Assembly: GCF_026262625.1 (NCBI RefSeq)
Contig: NZ_SHNN01000003.1
Coordinates: 434,001 to 498,000 of the forward strand
Source: Candidatus Litorirhabdus singularis
GTDB lineage: Bacteria; Pseudomonadota; Gammaproteobacteria; Pseudomonadales; Halieaceae
DNA: 64,000 nucleotides
Direction of reading: 5' to 3'
Of this stretch, positions 30,703 through 38,577 are shown piece after piece. Position numbers and translations under genes: made by a program. The notes beneath the pieces were generated by a model, which did no database searches, was not told the DNA's origin, and was given only the letters and a program-made list of their open reading frames with translations. Position 1 is the stretch's first letter. Each line of letters begins with the position of its first letter.

Positions 30703-31526
30703 AGCTGCTGTCTCCGGCCAAACTTAATCTGATGCTGCACATTGTCGGGCGTCGCAGCGACGGCTATCACGAATTGCAGACGTTGTTCCAACTGCTGGAC
30801 TACGGCGACACCATGGATTTTGAAGCCACCGACAGCCCAGAACTAAACGTCAACTGCGCCGGCCTTGAACTACCACCACAGCAAAACCTGGCCTATCGCG
30901 CCGCACATTTGCTTCAGCAACACAGTCAATGTCGACGCGGCGCCAGCATAAAGTGGCAAAAGCAACTTCCCAGCGGTGGCGGTCTGGGTGGTGGCAGCTC
31001 CAACGCAGCAACCACATTACTCGCCCTCAACCGGCTCTGGGACTTACACCTTAGCTTGGACGAACTGGCGGCGCTCGGTCAGCAATTGGGCGCCGATGTG
31101 CCCGTTTTTGTGCGCGGACACAGCGCCTGGGCGGAAGGTATAGGCGAAAAACTGGTGCCGGTGGAGCTCCCGGAACGCTGGTATGTGGTCATTAAACCGG
31201 CCTGTCAGGTGTCTACCGCAGAAGTTTTTGCAAATGAGCAATTGACACGGAACACGCCAACAATCAAAATGGCGACCGTTTTTGCACAGGGTGGGCATAA
31301 CGACTGTGAAATGGTCGTACGCCAGATGTATCCCGCTGTAGATAAAGCATTGATTTGGCTAAATAAATTCAGCCAAGCCAAACTGACCGGTACCGGGGCG
31401 TGTGTGTTTGCTGACTTTGCCAATAAGCAACAGGCAAATACCGTGATCCGACAGTTGCCAGACAGCTGGCAGGGTTTTATCGCTAAAGGGGTCAATCTAT
31501 CGCCCGTGCACGCTGCATTAGCCTGA
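30678..31526 (+). CDS. ispE: 4-diphosphocytidyl-2-C-methyl-D-erythritol kinase IspE
   Basis: GHMP kinase of the non-mevalonate isoprenoid pathway. ATG at 30678 gives 282 residues; conserved start LLSPAKLNLMLHIVGRRSDGYHELQTLFQLLDYGD and ATP-binding LPSGGGLGGGSSNAATTLLAL. Another possible start is GTG at 30699, which forms a GTGA overlap with the lolB stop. The open frame reaches further back into lolB but that part is not conserved. tRNA-Gln follows 15 bp later. Confidence 0.96.
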   Translation: MAAGPNTVKLLSPAKLNLMLHIVGRRSDGYHELQTLFQLLDYGDTMDFEATDSPELNVNCAGLELPPQQNLAYRAAHLLQQHSQCRRGASIKWQKQLPSGGGLGGGSSNAATTLLALNRLWDLHLSLDELAALGQQLGADVPVFVRGHSAWAEGIGEKLVPVELPERWYVVIKPACQVSTAEVFANEQLTRNTPTIKMATVFAQGGHNDCEMVVRQMYPAVDKALIWLNKFSQAKLTGTGACVFADFANKQQANTVIRQLPDSWQGFIAKGVNLSPVHAALA

Positions 31527-31541
31527 AGCAGCACAGTTTAT

Positions 31542-31616
31542 TGGGGTGTCGCCAAGCGGCAAGGCACCAGGTTTTGATCCTGGCATTCGCAAGTTCGAAT
31601 CTTGCCACCCCAGCCA
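31542..31616 (+). tRNA. tRNA-Gln (UUG)
   Basis: 75-nt cloverleaf with encoded CCA. Acceptor TGGGGTG pairs with CACCCCA; the anticodon stem CCAGG/CCTGG encloses loop TTTTGAT with anticodon TTG. T-arm GCAAGTTCGAATCTTGC. Located between ispE and prs as in Pseudomonas. Confidence 0.97.
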
Positions 31617-31625
31617 TATAGGTCT

Positions 31626-31649
31626 GGGCAAAGTTACAAGACTTTGCCC
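31626..31649 (+). terminator. 9-bp perfect hairpin after tRNA-Gln
   Basis: GGGCAAAGT at 31626-31634 pairs with ACTTTGCCC at 31641-31649 around a 6-nt loop. There is no T-run, so it is either a weak or Rho-assisted terminator, a processing signal for the tRNA 3' side, or part of the prs leader. Confidence 0.4.
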
Positions 31650-31739
31650 GGACAATTTGCCACATAGACCGGCACACATATCCGGTGCCCTGCCATCGGA
31701 ATCGCAGAGGTCAACTCCATCACTCCAGGGGAAGTCAAA

Positions 31740-32687
31740 GTGTCCGTAAAAATGATGGTCTTTAGTGGCAATGCCAACCCGACATTAGCCGATAAAGTCG
31801 CTGGCAAGCTACAACTGCCGCTGGGCAATGCCAATGTCGGCCAGTTCAGCGATGGCGAAGTAGCTGTTGAGCTCAACGAAAACGTTCGCGGTAAGGACGT
31901 CTTCGTATTACAGCCCACCTGCGCACCTACCAACGACAATCTGATGGAACTGATTGTCATGATTGACGCGCTGCGCCGCGCCTCAGCAGCCCGTATCACC
32001 GCTGTAGTCCCCTATTTTGGCTATGCCCGCCAGGATCGCCGCGTGCGCTCTTCGCGAGTCCCTATTAGCGCCAAAGTCGTGGCCGACATGATGGTGGGCG
32101 TAGGCGTTGACCGGGTCTTAACCGTTGACCTGCACGCTGAGCAAATCCAGGGCTTCTTTGGTTGCCCGGTAGACAACATCTACGCGTCACCCATTCTGAA
32201 AGAAGATATCGTGCACTGCCGCTACGAAAACCTCATGGTGGTGTCGCCTGATATCGGCGGTGTGGTTAGAGCGCGAGCCATAGCCAAACAACTGGATGAT
32301 GCGGATCTTGCCATCATCGACAAACGCCGTCCGCAGGCCAATGAAGCACAGGTGATGAACATTATTGGTGACGTCACCGGTCGCACCTGCCTGTTGGTAG
32401 ACGACATGGTGGATACCGCCGGTACCTTGTGCAAAGCCGCCGAAGCACTCAAAAATGCCGGCGCCGAGCGCGTCGTCGCCTACTGTACTCATGCAGTATT
32501 GTCAGGCAATGCCATTAGTAATCTTAGCGCCTCCGTGCTCGACGAGCTGGTGGTCACAGACACGATTCCTCTTAGCGATGAAGCAATAGCATGCGGACGC
32601 ATTCGACAGCTGACTATCGCCCCGCTACTGGCTGAGTCCATTCGCAGGGTGAGCAACGAAGAATCAATTAGCGCGCTGTTCGACTGA
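31740..32687 (+). CDS. prs: ribose-phosphate pyrophosphokinase
   Basis: Makes PRPP from ribose-5-phosphate and ATP for purine, pyrimidine, NAD and His synthesis. 315 residues, GTG start with AGGGGAAG upstream. Has [12 protein letters not shown] (ATP loop) and PRPP-binding [12 protein letters not shown]. Sits behind tRNA-Gln and ahead of rplY. Confidence 0.98.
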   Translation: MSVKMMVFSGNANPTLADKVAGKLQLPLGNANVGQFSDGEVAVELNENVRGKDVFVLQPTCAPTNDNLMELIVMIDALRRASAARITAVVPYFGYARQDRRVRSSRVPISAKVVADMMVGVGVDRVLTVDLHAEQIQGFFGCPVDNIYASPILKEDIVHCRYENLMVVSPDIGGVVRARAIAKQLDDADLAIIDKRRPQANEAQVMNIIGDVTGRTCLLVDDMVDTAGTLCKAAEALKNAGAERVVAYCTHAVLSGNAISNLSASVLDELVVTDTIPLSDEAIACGRIRQLTIAPLLAESIRRVSNEESISALFD

Positions 32688-32703
32688 ACAGCGTTTATTA
32701 AAC

Positions 32704-32735
32704 CACCGGTTTGACTGGTCGAAGGTCAACCGGTG
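32704..32735 (+). promoter_or_regulatory. hairpin between prs and rplY
   Basis: CACCGGTTTGAC at 32704-32715 pairs with GTCAACCGGTG at 32725-32735, an 11-bp stem with one bulged T, ending 23 bp before the rplY start. It could end prs transcripts or control rplY translation. Confidence 0.45.
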
Positions 32736-32758
32736 CATTTATCAAAGGAGTCCAGACC

Positions 32759-33439
32759 ATGTCTGACACATTTGAAATAGAAGCCACGGCACGCGCCGAC
32801 AAAGGGAAAGGTTCGAGCCGCCGCCTGCGTCGTCTGGCCGACCACATCCCCGCCATCATTTATGGCGGTGAGACAGAGCCACAGCCGCTGACACTGATCC
32901 GCAAGGATCTGGAAAAGGCGCTTGAGAACGAAGCTTTTTACAGCCACGTACTGGCCATCAGTATTGACGGCAAGAGCGAGAAAGCGATTCTCAAAGACCT
33001 GCAACGTCACCCTGCCAATAACCTGGTGATGCACGCTGACTTCATGCGCATCAACGTCAATGTGAAGATCAAAGTGAACGTACAGATTCACTTTATCAAC
33101 GAAACCGAGTGCTACGGCGTCAAAACCGAAGGCGGTATGGTTCAGCATCAGGCTACCGATGTAGAAGTTCTGTGTCTGCCAGGTGATATCCCCGAGTACC
33201 TGGAAGTCGATATGCTTGATGTGAAGGTGGGTGACATTATCCACTTGACCGATATCAAGCTGCCAGAAGGCGTAGAGTCTACCGCGCTGTCTCTGGGTGA
33301 AGACCACGATCTGGCAATCGCCAGCGTACTGGCACCTAAGGGCAATACTGAAGAAGAGGAAGAAGCCGCAGCAGCTGAAGCCGCTGAAGCTGATGGCGCA
33401 GAAGCTGATGGCGATAAGGAAGGCGACAGCGAGGACTAG
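32759..33439 (+). CDS. rplY: 50S ribosomal protein L25/general stress protein Ctc
   Basis: Binds 5S rRNA in the large subunit. Long Ctc form: N-terminal L25 domain (about 1-95), C-terminal TL5-type domain (about 96-190), then a strongly acidic tail rich in Glu, Ala and Asp. ATG at 32759 with AAAGGAG upstream gives 226 residues; the frame is open 16 codons further but lacks homology and would include part of the hairpin. Confidence 0.96.
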   Translation: MSDTFEIEATARADKGKGSSRRLRRLADHIPAIIYGGETEPQPLTLIRKDLEKALENEAFYSHVLAISIDGKSEKAILKDLQRHPANNLVMHADFMRINVNVKIKVNVQIHFINETECYGVKTEGGMVQHQATDVEVLCLPGDIPEYLEVDMLDVKVGDIIHLTDIKLPEGVESTALSLGEDHDLAIASVLAPKGNTEEEEEAAAAEAAEADGAEADGDKEGDSED

Positions 33440-33457
33440 ATTCCTCTCTGTCGGTCT

Positions 33458-34045
33458 GTGCCCGCATTGTCCGAGCCCATCAAACTGATTGTAGGATTGG
33501 GAAACCCCGGTGAAAAATACCGGGGTACTCGGCACAATGCCGGCGCCGATTTCGTCGCAACGCTAGCCCAACAGCACGGTGTCACCTTGCAACCGGAGTC
33601 CAAGTTTTTTGGTCTTGCCGGCAGACTGCAAGCCGGTGATATGGATATACGGCTACTCATACCCACCACCTATATGAATCGCAGCGGTCAGGCGGTTTCA
33701 TCAATGGCAAAATTCTTCAAAATTGACGTCGCCAATATTCTGGTCGCTCACGATGAGCTCGACTTTGCTCCCGGTGAAGCGCGTTTCAAGATAGGCGGCG
33801 GACACGGCGGCCATAATGGCCTGCGCGATATTATCAGCGCCATGAGCGCTGACTTTGTGCGTCTGCGCATTGGTATTGGCCACCCCGGCAGTGCGCCCGA
33901 GGTAACCAATTACGTACTGAAGCCGGCCTCGCAAAGCGACCGGCTGCTGATTACCGACAGCCTGGACCGCAGCGCAGATACGTTGCCCATGCTTGCCGCC
34001 GGTGAGCTGGCCAAAGCAACCCACCAATTGCACAGCAGCAATTAA
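33458..34045 (+). CDS. pth: peptidyl-tRNA hydrolase
   Basis: Releases peptide from prematurely dropped peptidyl-tRNA. 195 residues: LIVGLGNPGEKYRGTRHNAGADFV with catalytic His26, TYMNRSGQAV, HDELDFAPG and GGHGGHNGLRDI. Start GTG at 33458; a TTG three codons later is an alternative. ychF follows after 23 bp. Confidence 0.97.
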   Translation: MPALSEPIKLIVGLGNPGEKYRGTRHNAGADFVATLAQQHGVTLQPESKFFGLAGRLQAGDMDIRLLIPTTYMNRSGQAVSSMAKFFKIDVANILVAHDELDFAPGEARFKIGGGHGGHNGLRDIISAMSADFVRLRIGIGHPGSAPEVTNYVLKPASQSDRLLITDSLDRSADTLPMLAAGELAKATHQLHSSN

Positions 34046-34068
34046 TAACCAGTTAAAGGATTACCACC

Positions 34069-35163
34069 ATGGGATTTAAATGCGGCATCGTCGGTCTGCC
34101 TAACGTCGGCAAATCGACCCTGTTCAACGCCCTGACCAAGGCTGGCATCGGGGCGGAGAACTTCCCCTTTTGCACCATCGAGCCCAACGCCGGTGTAGTA
34201 CCGGTGCCTGACCCTCGGCAAGACAAAATCGTCGCACTGGTCAAACCCGAAAAAACCATTGCCACCACCATGGAGTTCGTCGACATCGCCGGACTGGTAG
34301 CAGGCGCCTCCAAGGGTGAGGGCTTGGGCAACCAGTTTCTCGCCAATATTCGCGAGACTGATGCCATTGCTCACGTGGTGCGCTGCTTTGATGATGAAAA
34401 CGTCATTCATGTCGCCAACAAAATTGACCCACTCAATGATATCGAGATCATCAACACCGAACTGGCACTGGCTGACCTGGAGAGCTGCGACAAAGCGCTG
34501 CAGAAGGTCCTGCGCACCGCCAAGGGTGGTGACAAGGAATCCATTGCCCTCAAGGCACTGCTGGAAGACAAGCTGCTACCGCACTTAAACGAAGCGCTGC
34601 CAGCGCGGGCGCTGGATCTCGACGACGATGAGCGAGCTCTGGTAGGCACCCTACACCTGCTAACAATCAAACCCACCATGTACATCGCCAATGTCGATGA
34701 AGACGGCATGGATGGCAACGAACACGTAGCGCAGGTAAAAAAGCTGGCAGATGCCGAGAACGCCGTGATGGTCGTTATTTGCAACAAGCTGGAAGCCGAA
34801 ATAAGCGAACTGGAAGATGACGAACGCGATGAATTTCTGGCTGAGCTAGGCCTGGAAGAGCCCGGCCTGGACCGCGTCATACGCGCTGGTTACAACCTGT
34901 TACACCTGCATACCTACTTCACAGCTGGCGAAAAAGAAGTACGCGCCTGGACGGTAAAAGTCGGCGCCACCGCGCCACAGGCCGCGGGCGTGATTCATAC
35001 CGACTTTCAAAAAGGCTTTATTCGCGCCGAGGTAGTCGGCTATGACGACTTCATCGCCAATAGCGGTGAACAGGGTGCCAAGGATGCTGGTCGCTGGCGT
35101 CTGGAAGGCAAGGAATACGTAGTGCAGGATGGCGATATCATGCACTTTCGCTTTAACGTCTAG
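34069..35163 (+). CDS. ychF: ribosome-binding ATPase YchF
   Basis: Obg-family P-loop protein that hydrolyses ATP and binds the ribosome; linked to stress responses. 364 residues with G1 [17 protein letters not shown]3-type DIAGLV and the altered G4 NKLE that explains ATP preference. C-terminal TGS-like domain ends [22 protein letters not shown] ribosome-binding site. Last gene of the conserved core before tRNA-Met. Confidence 0.97.
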   Translation: MGFKCGIVGLPNVGKSTLFNALTKAGIGAENFPFCTIEPNAGVVPVPDPRQDKIVALVKPEKTIATTMEFVDIAGLVAGASKGEGLGNQFLANIRETDAIAHVVRCFDDENVIHVANKIDPLNDIEIINTELALADLESCDKALQKVLRTAKGGDKESIALKALLEDKLLPHLNEALPARALDLDDDERALVGTLHLLTIKPTMYIANVDEDGMDGNEHVAQVKKLADAENAVMVVICNKLEAEISELEDDERDEFLAELGLEEPGLDRVIRAGYNLLHLHTYFTAGEKEVRAWTVKVGATAPQAAGVIHTDFQKGFIRAEVVGYDDFIANSGEQGAKDAGRWRLEGKEYVVQDGDIMHFRFNV

Positions 35164-35180
35164 GTCCACGCCTTCACGGC

Positions 35181-35209
35181 TTGACTTGGCACCTCAAAAT
35201 CTGCAAAAT
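35181..35209 (+). promoter_or_regulatory. sigma-70 promoter of tRNA-Met
   Basis: TTGACT at 35181-35186, 17-bp spacer, CAAAAT at 35204-35209, followed by a GC-rich discriminator (CGCGCC) of the kind found on stringently controlled stable-RNA promoters. Confidence 0.6.
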
Positions 35210-35249
35210 TCGCGCCTCTCGTATCTTGCGAGATTCTGCACACCTTTGT

Positions 35250-35326
35250 GGCTACGTAGCTCAGCTGGTTAGAGCACAGCATTCATAATGCTGGGGTCGG
35301 TGGTTCAAGTCCACCCGTAGCTACCA
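35250..35326 (+). tRNA. tRNA-Met (CAU, elongator type)
   Basis: 77-nt cloverleaf with encoded CCA. Acceptor GGCTACG pairs with CGTAGCT (first pair G-U). Anticodon stem CAGCA/TGCTG encloses TTCATAA, anticodon CAT. The paired first base excludes an initiator tRNA. Marks the edge of the conserved region. Confidence 0.96.
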
Positions 35327-35791
35327 ATTAATTATTTAAAAACAATGACTTACAAACAGCCCCCAATCACCCAACGCCAATTGAACTAAGCATAGACTAA
35401 ATCACTAGGCGTTTTCTCCTGCTGACAGCTCACGCCACTGAACCGTCAAATCTGCAAATGTTTATGTTGGTACGTTTAGCCCTAGAGTAAAGTCGGTGGT
35501 TCAATGCCCCCCCGGGGTGGTGTTTGCTACTCTTTTATTTAACGGTAGCCGCTCTGACTCACGATAGCCCAATTTGAGTTTTCAAATTTAAAAAAAAACA
35601 GCTTTTTGACTACTGTAGCGTCCTACTTACCTTGCGCACTCGCTACGCTCATTGACGTGCCAATGAGTGAGCCCATGAGCGTAGCGAGTGCTACAGGCCG
35701 TTGCGGCGCTGATGTCCGCTTTCGCCTATTTTGAGACATTCTCAATCTACTGAGCTACCCTCCACAATTAATAAATAAAAAGGGTTTTGAA
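35327..35791. other. non-coding stretch after tRNA-Met with tRNA-like fragment and palindrome
   Basis: No gene seen. At 35492-35504 it repeats exactly 13 bp of the tRNA-Met T-arm region (GTCGGTGGTTCAA, also at 35296-35308), followed by CCCCCCC rather than the tRNA 3' end. A large palindrome lies at 35636-35691. The stretch looks like an island boundary. Confidence 0.5.
35636..35691. repeat. REP-like palindrome with 17-bp arms
   Basis: GCACTCGCTACGCTCAT at 35636-35652 and its exact complement at 35675-35691, with a nested CATTG/CAATG hairpin (35650-35654, 35661-35665). Outer CTGTAGC (35613-35619) and GCTACAG (35690-35696) can also pair. A shorter similar motif (ACTCGCTGCGC) follows at about 36306. 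Confidence 0.65.
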
Positions 35792-36286
35792 GTGAAACGT
35801 ACTCTACAAGACTGGGCTAATCTAGCCGGAATCATCGGAAATGTTGCCATCATAGTGTCACTGCTGTTTGTTGGGCTTCAAATTTCAGATACTACGAAGG
35901 AGATGAGGGCTGAGACCGCACACAATGCCACTGCCGCACTTCAGACATGGTACAACGAAGTCGGAACCAATGAGCAGGCGGCAAAAGTATTTCGAAAAGG
36001 AATGAATGACGCATCATCTTTATCAAAAGATGAGGCATTGCAGTTCATAATGAGCGTGCATAGTGTAATGCTGGCTTATCAAAGCATTTACTTCCTGGGT
36101 ATTGAGGGAACGCTGGACTCAGATATGAATATCGCTATGTCTTCGGCATTGGAGGCCGCAGTTCCAACTCAGGGGTTCCGTTGGTACTGGCAACAACGTG
36201 GCCGCCACTTTACGAATGAGTTTAGGGGTTTTGTTGACCAAATTATCGCCGCTCACCCGAATGGCGGGGCAGAAGTGTATAAATAG
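35792..36286 (+). CDS. hypothetical single-helix membrane protein
   Basis: 164 residues, GTG start. One hydrophobic helix near the N-terminus (WANLAGIIGNVAIIVSLLFVGLQI, about 8-31), then DTTKEMRAETAHNATAALQTWYNEV and a helical soluble domain. This general layout, helix followed by QI-x-xTxxxRAxT, is common in uncharacterised proteins of marine gammaproteobacteria. Function unknown. First gene of the accessory region. Confidence 0.65.
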   Translation: MKRTLQDWANLAGIIGNVAIIVSLLFVGLQISDTTKEMRAETAHNATAALQTWYNEVGTNEQAAKVFRKGMNDASSLSKDEALQFIMSVHSVMLAYQSIYFLGIEGTLDSDMNIAMSSALEAAVPTQGFRWYWQQRGRHFTNEFRGFVDQIIAAHPNGGAEVYK

Positions 36287-36474
36287 CCCTATTTGATTGT
36301 CCGCTACTCGCTGCGCATAAGAGACGAAATGCGAGCCAGGGTATGCTGGCTAAGCAGTCCGGAAAGAGGTGGAGGCAGACATGGCAACCGTCTCCTTTCG
36401 CCTAGGAACGGTCCTTAGCCATGTGATATGGTTTTCACCAGGGAAGCGGTAGGCTCTGGGACCTGATTGGAGCA

Positions 36475-36732
36475 TCAGTTGTTCTCCCTCCGCCACTTCT
36501 TGCAGTCGGGGTCTCGCTGTCCAGCAGCATACCCTTCGCTGTAAGCCTGCCTATACGTATCATCGTCATATCCGTAGGTAAGGTGGCCGCGTTCATCACA
36601 GCCAACGGCGAATCCATCTGAGTTGCCTCGGTCCCTCAATGTATCTTCGGACATAAAATCAGGGTTGTCATCACACCCCATGATGAACGTAGCAGCAACT
36701 GCGAATGCTAGTAGTCTTATTTTTTTGTTCAT
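36475..36732 (-). CDS. small lipoprotein, unknown function
   Basis: 85 residues from the ATG at 36732. Lipoprotein signal MNKKIRLLAFAVAATFIMGC with Cys20, mature part short and acidic (DDNPDFMSEDTLRDRGNSDGF) with a Tyr/Asp-rich YGYDDDTYRQAYSEGYAAGQRDPDC segment. The frame is open upstream, but the signal peptide fixes the start. Nothing tells its role. Confidence 0.6.
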   Translation of the reverse strand: MNKKIRLLAFAVAATFIMGCDDNPDFMSEDTLRDRGNSDGFAVGCDERGHLTYGYDDDTYRQAYSEGYAAGQRDPDCKKWRRENN

Positions 36733-36834
36733 TAGCTCTATACCATCACGCAACAGAGAAAACTTCCTTCGCAAATAGTATAGACAATGGTTGAGATAAC
36801 ATTCATGAAGACAAATCAACCTTTACTCTGGCGC

Positions 36835-36995
36835 TCAGTCCTCTGCACTGGATAGCAATTCCTCCCTGACAATCGCCACATCTTCGGGCGCACGATGCCC
36901 AGCTTGACCTGATTGCCTGCAACAGCGATCACAGTCAGCACTATGTCATTACCGATTAATATTTTCTCGCCAAGACAGCGTGTAAGTATAAGCAT
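36835..36995 (-). pseudogene. csrA: csrA/rsmA-like gene broken by a one-base frameshift
   Basis: Carbon storage regulator family, an RNA-binding dimer recognising GGA motifs. From the ATG at 36995, with GGAGGG about 6 nt upstream, the frame reads [20 protein letters not shown], then [14 protein letters not shown], a clear CsrA N-terminal half. After codon 36 (36888) the conserved second half [18 protein letters not shown] and its TGA continue in another frame, as expected if one base was lost at about 36886-36888. In the original frame translation would run to a stop at 36816-36818, giving 59 residues with an unrelated tail lacking the RNA-binding VxREE strand. The usually conserved Arg7 is Cys. 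Could be a true pseudogene, an assembly error or a programmed shift; first seems likeliest. Confidence 0.75.
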
Positions 36996-37326
36996 GATCG
37001 ACCCTCCGTGGTGTATGCCTTAGCTAAGTGTAGGCGAGATTCCCGCTGCTTTACCGTTGTAGCGATAAATGACTGAAATGGATTGGTGAAAGCCTCGATG
37101 CGTTCCCTACATATCTCCTTCATATCGGCTGCTGGAAAGGCTCTCAGCTTGTCAGTATACTTTACAAATCCCTGTTTTCTACTAAGCCTTAACGCGCTAA
37201 GTTATTGATTTGTATCAGTGGGTGCAGCCGCAAGTCGCATTAGATTAGCAATATGGCGGAGGCAGTGATTAAGCCCAGAACTAACCGAAGGTATTATTAG
37301 CGAATGAAAACGAGAAGGAACTCCTT
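36996..37326. other. intergenic stretch between csrA relic and lipoprotein gene
   Basis: No gene found. Contains the csrA ribosome-binding site at its left end and one copy of a 46-bp repeat at 37151-37196. The rest is AT-rich and shows nothing I recognise. Confidence 0.5.
37151..37196 (+). repeat. 46-bp direct repeat, copy 1
   Basis: Shares 37 of 46 bases with 38319-38364, without gaps; best conserved are GTCAGTA, TTACAAATC, CTACTAAG and TTAACG. The two copies flank the 37327-38154 lipoprotein gene. Confidence 0.6.
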
Positions 37327-38154
37327 ATGAAATTGTTGAAGTCTCTATGTTTATTCAGTGCAGCTAGTTTGTTGTCAGGCTGCTATCTTGAGGCCTTTGT
37401 AGGTTCAGGAGGAGAAATCAAATCACTATCTGGCACACGAGATTGTGAGGTGAACAGTGTCTGTCTGTTTGAAGTTACTGATACAAATTTCAATGAGTCG
37501 TTTGTTGCTATGCCCAAGCCAGGTTATGTGTTTTCAAAATGGAAGGCAGGAAGCGGTTATCTCTGCGGCGATGATACAAACCCTATATGCACCGCAAATA
37601 ACACCGGTTACGTAGGAAATCCATCAGCAGACGCTATTATCGCTTCAGATTACCGATACCACATCATACCTATCTTCGAACTTGCTGAAACTAGCGGAAC
37701 TGACGCAGTGGTTGTTGATGCTACAGGGAAAGTAATCGGAATACCCGCTGCAGGGTTGCAGGAAGGGCAAGCAGGATATGGTGGAGAGATGACTGTCTAC
37801 ATGACTTTCGATGGACTAGAGGGTGCGCATCTTGCCGTTCTGGATACGCACGAAGAGAGGGTAAAACAATACGAAAGATTCATCCCCGCTTTTTACAGTG
37901 ACTTTGGCTGCGATGCGCCCTTCATTGTCATGGACGCGCCACAAAACGAACCTGCTTACGCAATAGCAACAGCTCGGCAACAATTTTATGCGGTTGATCT
38001 TTCTGCGGAGCCTGTCGAATATACTCGGCGAACCAGATGGGATGATGCCGCCGAGAGTTGTCAGACACTAGGACAGACGTTACTAAGCACTGGCCTACCC
38101 ATGGTTCCGGTTGAGATAGACATTACTTGGCCAATCCGAGTGGAACTTAGATAG
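37327..38154 (+). CDS. putative lipoprotein of unknown function
   Basis: 275 residues with lipobox LLSGC (Cys19). The mature N-terminal region (about 30-125) has GTRDCEVNSVCLFEV, PGYVFSKWKAGSGYLCG and NPICT, reminiscent of the beta-rich repeat with Phe-x-x-Trp found in bacterial surface proteins, and several Cys likely to form disulfides. C-terminal part shows no known motif. AAGGAACTCCTT precedes the ATG. Codon use is more AT-rich than the core genes. Flanked by 46-bp direct repeats, so possibly a mobile gene unit. Confidence 0.6.
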   Translation: MKLLKSLCLFSAASLLSGCYLEAFVGSGGEIKSLSGTRDCEVNSVCLFEVTDTNFNESFVAMPKPGYVFSKWKAGSGYLCGDDTNPICTANNTGYVGNPSADAIIASDYRYHIIPIFELAETSGTDAVVVDATGKVIGIPAAGLQEGQAGYGGEMTVYMTFDGLEGAHLAVLDTHEERVKQYERFIPAFYSDFGCDAPFIVMDAPQNEPAYAIATARQQFYAVDLSAEPVEYTRRTRWDDAAESCQTLGQTLLSTGLPMVPVEIDITWPIRVELR

Positions 38155-38318
38155 TAAGTATTGGTTTTTCGCCGCGCTGGCCTCGGAGCCTTATCTAGTG
38201 AGCCGCTACTGAGTCCTTTTCAATGTCCTTTAGTGGGAGAAGAAAGCCGAGATCAGGGTTGATCGGTTCCAGAGCTAAGCTAACGACCGCGCACATCCAC
38301 TATTAGACATAGGCAAGT

Positions 38319-38364
38319 GTCAGTAAATCTTACAAATCTCCGCTTCCTACTAAGCTTTAACGGG
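38319..38364 (+). repeat. 46-bp direct repeat, copy 2
   Basis: Second copy of the repeat at 37151-37196. Its last three bases coincide with the first three of the MITE-like element, which may have inserted at this point. Confidence 0.6.
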
Positions 38365-38523
38365 TACTGACAAGTTAACTTATTTTTGCTCGAAAAGTGG
38401 GGAGCCAGCGCGAAAGACTCAGTGAAGTCGAGCCAAAAGTGGGAGCTGATGACGCATTTCTGGTTATCTGACCCCTAGTTGTGTAGCGCCAGCCCATGAC
38501 TTCAAGTTAACTTGTCAGGACCC
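38362..38523. mobile_element. 162-bp MITE-like element with 20-bp terminal inverted repeats
   Basis: Left end GGGTACTGACAAGTTAACTT (38362-38381) and the complement of the right end (38504-38523, GGGTCCTGACAAGTTAACTT) match at 19 of 20 positions. The inside has no coding sequence. The GGG ends and a related end next to an IS6-type transposase relic at 39972-39985 suggest mobilisation by an IS6-like transposase. The 8-bp flanks (GCTTTAAC and CTTTCTGA) are not a clear target duplication. Confidence 0.6.
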
Positions 38524-38577
38524 CTTTCTGACATAATGTCGGCTTAAGTCCGCTAATGTGTTGAACGAGACCGCTGT

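Larger units (their letters stand above)
38155..38577. other. intergenic stretch with repeat copy 2 and MITE-like element
   Basis: No gene found. Contains the second 46-bp repeat and a 162-bp terminal-inverted-repeat element annotated separately. A weak promoter for the downstream hydrolase may lie after 38523, but I see no convincing boxes. Confidence 0.5.

Noticed and set aside
32726-33535. 269-codon minus-strand open frame across rplY and pth
   Set aside because: Opposite to the secure rplY gene; the translation is low-complexity hydrophobic sequence produced by the acidic-tail codons.
35492-35520. Second tRNA gene after tRNA-Met
   Set aside because: Only a 13-bp piece of the T-arm side matches; no acceptor, D-arm or anticodon stem can be folded.
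37151-38364. Integron attC sites around the lipoprotein gene
   Set aside because: The 46-bp repeats lack paired RYYYAAC/GTTRRRY core sites and a folding palindrome; no integrase is present.
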